This document shows positions 60,546 to 64,000 of a stretch of 64,000 nucleotides of DNA, piece after piece; the first letter of the stretch is position 1, and every line of letters begins with the position of its first letter. Position numbers and translations under genes: made by a program. Origin of the DNA: Owenia fusiformis (lineage: Eukaryota; Annelida; Polychaeta; Sabellida; Oweniidae); contig CAIIXF020000012.1 of the NCBI GenBank assembly GCA_903813345.2, positions 29,650,684 to 29,714,683 of the forward strand, read 5' to 3'. The notes under the pieces are model-generated. The model did not search any database. It was not told the DNA's origin and saw nothing but the letters and a program-made list of their open reading frames with translations.

Positions 60546-61531
60546 CAGGGTGTCCAAAAAACAGGACCGTAAGAAACTTGAATAACTCGGTCAATTTTGC
60601 ATATTTTGCCTTGGAATTTCAGAATTATTTAGTTCATTCAATGTGAATTTTGTTGTGTAAGTTTGATAATAATCTACTGAGTCAAAAACTACAGCTCCTT
60701 ACAAAACATGCCCAAAATGTGTAAATCTCATCTCTATGCACAATTCAATCCGGCGAACAAAGCTGTTGATGATCCTCCTACACACATGTCTTTCTGAATG
60801 GACAAATTTGTTCCAAGAACAATTGCTACTGGGGCTTACATCCTCCTGATGAAGGGTTACAGCATCCATTGCATTCTGAACAATGCACTCCCTGGGTGGC
60901 AATGAGGAAACATGGAATCATCAGTCCCTTTTGGTTCGAAGGTGACTGGGGACTTGCTATCACCATGAACAAGGACCAGTAAGTTCTCACCAAGTTTTGG
61001 AGGTCACTAAGCACCAGAAGGGACATCTAAGATAATTAAGCAGTGGTTTCAACAAGCCAATACCACCCCAACACTGCAAATGATATGCTGAAATGGTTTA
61101 GGCAATGCTTTGGTGGTCAGCTCAAAAGTTGCAGAACGCAAACCATATGGGCAGCTCATTCGCCTGATCTAAATCCCCCAAATTTTTATTTTTGAGGATT
61201 TCTCAAAGCCAATGTGTATACTGACAGGCCCCTAACAATCTTAAGAGGGCAATAACTACCCCAATATTCACCATCCACATTAATGTGTATAGGTAAGGGT
61301 CATTAACAACTTTGTTCGCAGGATTCGTTTGTGCATAGAGAGGAGAAGTGCCCACTCTGAGCATGTTTTGTAAAGGACTGTAGTTTTTGACGCAATAAAC
61401 AGATTATCACCAAACCTTCAGAACAAAATTCACTTTGAATGAAGTAAATAATTCTTAAATTTCAAGGCAAAATATGCAAAATTGACCGAGTGATTCAACT
61501 TTCTTACGGTCCTGTTTTTTTGGACACCCTG
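60546..61531 (+). mobile_element. Mariner element in vWA intron, with transposase relic
   Basis: Inverted ends CAGGGTGTCCAAAAAACAGG and CCTGTTTTTTTGGACACCCTG (shortened), TA on both sides, 986 bp. Sub-terminal GGTCAATTTTGCATATTTTG is inverted at the other end. The + strand reads TIWAAHSPDLNPPNFYF, a stop, then GFLKANVY. This is the mariner WxxxSPDLNPxDFYLWGYLK signature with D changed to N and a stop. Several more stops upstream show a dead copy. Confidence 0.8.
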
Positions 61532-61741
61532 TAGATCTCTCTAATATAGCTTAATTCTATTTAACCGTTTAACTCAACTTACATTCAATTTCTCCGAGTC
61601 TACTTTCTTCTTTGATATGAACGTCCCACTACTTATCAAACAATGATGTTAATCTGTTTCAACTTCAAACTACAGGTATTCCTAACTAAAGCGCAATTTA
61701 AAATACCGATATCAAACTTGACAAAATTCGAATTTGAATTT

Positions 61742-61796
61742 GATGGCGCTTTAATACAGCGTGCAAAGCGGCTTTGCACACCGCATTAAAGTGCCG
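61742..61796. repeat. Short perfect-stem hairpin
   Basis: GGCGCTTTAATACAGCGTGC and GCACACCGCATTAAAGTGCC flank AAAGCGGCTTT, giving a stem of over 20 pairs with few mismatches. It lies in the last vWA intron. Confidence 0.7.
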
Positions 61797-61969
61797 TTGG
61801 TGTGAACCTAGCTTAACAAAATGTTCAGAGGATATTTTTGCATTGTAGTCAATGAAATCACCATTTGAGTTGTCTTACAAATAAGGCAGGTACATATGTA
61901 ACCAGGCTATTTCATATTTTGAATTTCATATTGATCAATCCCCATTTGTTTCCTTGTTCATTTTAACAG

Positions 61970-62073
61970 GTCCTTTTAATCCTCTTGCATCAACTACTTT
62001 TACATCCAGTATTTCAGATATTTATAACCATGTTGTTTGCAAGTCACTTTTGTATATATGCTCTATTGTTTAA
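61970..62073 (+). CDS. vWA gene exon 5: short C-terminal tail
   Basis: Acceptor TTCATTTTAACAG; phase 1 joins G to GT. Reads PFNPLASTTFTSSISDIYNH, then VVCKSLLYICSIV and TAA. The tail adds two cysteines to the CFC at the end of exon 4, possibly forming disulfides, and ends hydrophobic. Supported by acceptor quality, phase and open frame only; no homology recognised. No AATAAA was seen within 200 bases. Confidence 0.45.
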
Positions 62074-62154
62074 ACCAGTTTTGTATGTTATTTCATGCTG
62101 TGTTTTTACTTTTCATTCATGTCTTCATGTTATATATATAGATCACATTCACTC

Positions 62155-62318
62155 ACTCAGTTGAGTTTGGGTGTTGCCCAGTAAGTCAGTTAGTTAGTCA
62201 ATTGTTGCAGAGATACATGTATCAGATTTTGAAATAGACCTTTTTAGACATTTTAAATCATAGTTTCTGTTGTATTTTATTCGCCACCCACGGCCTTCCA
62301 TCGCCCATTTACATTGGT
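62155..62318 (+). other. Possible 5' LTR end followed by a tRNA primer-binding-like site
   Basis: At 62315-62333 ATTGGTACCAGGAGTGGGG follows a CA dinucleotide. TGGTACCAGGA is complementary to the 3' end expected of a leucine tRNA (TCCTGGTACCA), as in LTR retrotransposons. The LTR start and the 3' LTR were not identified, so the boundaries given are approximate. Confidence 0.35.
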
Positions 62319-62400
62319 ACCAGGAGTGGGGTAGGCAAATATAACAGCGTGTGAGGTGAGCAAATAGTTTATAGCTGACTGACTGAATTTTAGCAACACA

Positions 62401-63146
62401 ATGGATTTATCACTCGTGACCTGTTGGTTTTGTAAAGGAAGAGGTCATCGTAAAAGACAATGCATTTCGTTTATACAAGAGATATATTATTGTTTATTAT
62501 GTGGAACTAATGGAATGCATCGCACCAAGGATTGTCAATCATCTTTGACTGTAAATTGTAAATCTGTGCAGGTACAGACAAAGCCAAAAACGCACAACAA
62601 GTACAGCCAAGCAGAATCTGTAAATATGGACGTTTATACCAATGCAATTTCCGATTATAAACGGATCGAAAGTGAACTCTTTGGACAGAAGAAAGGAAAT
62701 CAGATGTATAAAGAAAAAATTGCAAAATTGGAAGTTGAACGATTGGACGACAAAACTCAGCTGAAAACACAAAGGAAATTGATAAAATCTCTGGAAAACG
62801 ATATTCGTGAATATAGTGATAAATAATATATCTCGACCAGTGAATCTAGTCTTCTGCAATCTAAACTTCAGGAATCCGTAAAACAAATTTCTGCACTTTC
62901 ATCACGTTCCACGAATATTCAGCTATAATTGCGGACATCGAAAATAAACTTAAGGATCGAACGCAAGATTTAGAAACATATTCATCAGTGATCCGATCTC
63001 AACAAATCAGAGTCGATGACCTTGTCAAATCGTCTACTGGAAATTCCAACTTCTGGGGACTACTAGGAAATCGTATCCTTCAGAAAACCTCATCACACAA
63101 TCCATATTCCACGCTTACCAACCAACCACTTATCTTTGATGTCTGA
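62401..63146 (+). pseudogene. Broken zinc-knuckle, coiled-coil gag-like gene
   Basis: From ATG 62401, 141 codons are open. CWFCKGRGHRKRQC fits the C-x2-C-x4-H-x4-C zinc knuckle, followed by a near match CLLCGTNGMHRTKDC. A lysine- and glutamate-rich coiled-coil stretch (EKIAKLEVERLDDKTQLKTQ) follows, then TAA at 62824-62826. Beyond the stop the same frame continues in like style (SESSLLQSKLQESVKQIS) to 62928, and after a frameshift another open piece (IENKLKDRTQDLETYSSVIR to QPLIFDV) ends at 63146. The original protein was probably about 245 residues. Zinc knuckles are usual at the C-terminus of Gag, so the N-terminal position is odd. No protease or reverse transcriptase follows. Confidence 0.55.
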
Positions 63147-63174
63147 GGAACTCTTGTGTGTGTCAACTAGCGAC

Positions 63175-63320
63175 TATATGATGATATGAGATGATATAAT
63201 ATAACACTGCTGTTGATATAATTCTGTTGAAATGATATATTGATTGCTGATATGATAACGATGCTGATGTGATATTGATAGTGATATGATAACGATGCTG
63301 ATGTGATATTGATAGTGATA
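63175..63320. repeat. 34-bp tandem repeat GATATGATAACGATGCTGATGTGATATTGATAGT
   Basis: Two near-perfect units plus degenerate flanks; GATATGATAACGATGCTGAT occurs twice, 35-40 bases apart. Confidence 0.75.
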
Positions 63321-63479
63321 TTATTGACTTTAGAATCAATGTGTTTCAATTTTATACATAATATTATAATCTAACATTTTCTTTAAGTTTGACTTAAATA
63401 ATGATAATCATGCAAGTAATTACATTTGTATCTTTGCTGCATTAATAGTTAAACCATTTACAATCTCAATATTTGCAGA

Positions 63480-63720
63480 TGTTTATTTAATTATAATCTC
63501 TAGTGGTGTATAGCTTTGCCTTAAATGGTGTATTGCTTGGTCTTAATTGATGCATAACTGCTTTAAATGGTGTATAACATAGCCAATCATGGTGAACTAC
63601 TTTGCCACAAAATGGTGTATATGTAAGCCTATATTGGTGTATATAACTGCCTACCATGGTGCACTATTTTGCCTATTGTGGTGTGGGATGATATAAACCT
63701 ATAATGGTGCTGCCAAGAGA
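63480..63720. repeat. Degenerate AATGGTGTATA repeats
   Basis: About nine units of 24-30 bases around TGGTGTATAnCnTnGCCT. The rest to 64000 holds nothing recognised, apart from a short purine tract (CAGGGGAGGA, 63936-63945). Confidence 0.6.
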
Positions 63721-64000
63721 TACAATTTTAAACATTTTGCTTATATTCTTCAGGTTTATCATAACACAGTGCAAATTTCAGTATCTAAAATGTAGCATTG
63801 ATTCAAGTATGATGCCACTTCATTACTGTTTTCTTTTGTTATTCAATTAATGTATTATGTGCATGCGTTAATTCTTAGGCACTTCAATATGGTGTTATTT
63901 ATATTGTATTTTGTTAAGGTCGTGGATGTTTTTCAGGGGAGGATAAACCTTTACTAAATATTTTATTGTAAATCATTTTGAAAAGTGCAGTTTATTATGT

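Noticed and set aside
60699-61026. Minus-strand frames of 66-70 codons in the mariner
   Set aside because: They are antisense to the decayed transposase, which is recognisable on the + strand.

Overview
The window is eukaryotic, from an animal genome, most likely a marine invertebrate. It is AT-rich with short intron-split exons, and mobile elements and tandem repeats outweigh genes. No rRNA, tRNA, CRISPR array or bacterial operon structure was seen. The species cannot be named. One repeat (39740-41195, with AGCTCACATGGTGAGC-type ends and TCCGTCTGTCCG runs) resembles elements common in molluscs and other spiralians, which is only a weak hint.

Genes. All credible host genes read on the + strand. 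(1) At 2138-2260 there is one well-bounded internal exon that may run into a kringle domain. (2) Two paralogous two-exon genes, called P1 (26486-27051) and P2 (50706-52097), encode 70- and 66-residue secreted precursors with dibasic cleavage sites and no family I recognise. A broken third copy of exon 1 lies just behind P2 exon 1. (3) A secreted single von Willebrand factor A (vWA) domain protein can be assembled from exons between 56204 and 62073. It is 266 residues long and its metal-binding MIDAS motif looks degraded. Three near-homologous promoter plus noncoding-first-exon modules lie at 19578-19753 (A), 49927-50106 (B) and 55615-55789 (C). B stands just upstream of P2 and C just upstream of the vWA gene. 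A is the best candidate for P1, separated from it by about 6.7 kb of inserted elements. This is the strongest candidate for an undescribed system: a cluster of secreted-product genes driven by one duplicated promoter.

Layout. 1-5600: degenerate repeats, the kringle-like exon, a minisatellite-bearing DNA element and an 83-bp satellite. 5900-11200: MITEs and a 20-bp satellite split by a nested pair of transposons. 11200-14960: an element-like region with subterminal repeats, two possible minus-strand exons and a 24-bp minisatellite. 15890-19750: a MITE carrying a 3-kb palindrome, then promoter A. 19760-26420: a LINE 3' end, a 4.4-kb palindrome, a mariner relic and another terminal-inverted-repeat (TIR) element. 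26480-27130: P1. 27310-46740: LINE relics and nested giant inverted repeats with 135-bp and 32-bp satellites. 46740-52200: promoter B and P2. 53700-62100: MITEs, promoter C, and the vWA gene with a 3-kb palindrome and a mariner element in its introns. 62150-64000: a broken zinc-knuckle gag-like element and short repeats.

All element classes were assigned by eye from TIRs, target-site duplications (TSDs) and protein motifs. No database was searched.
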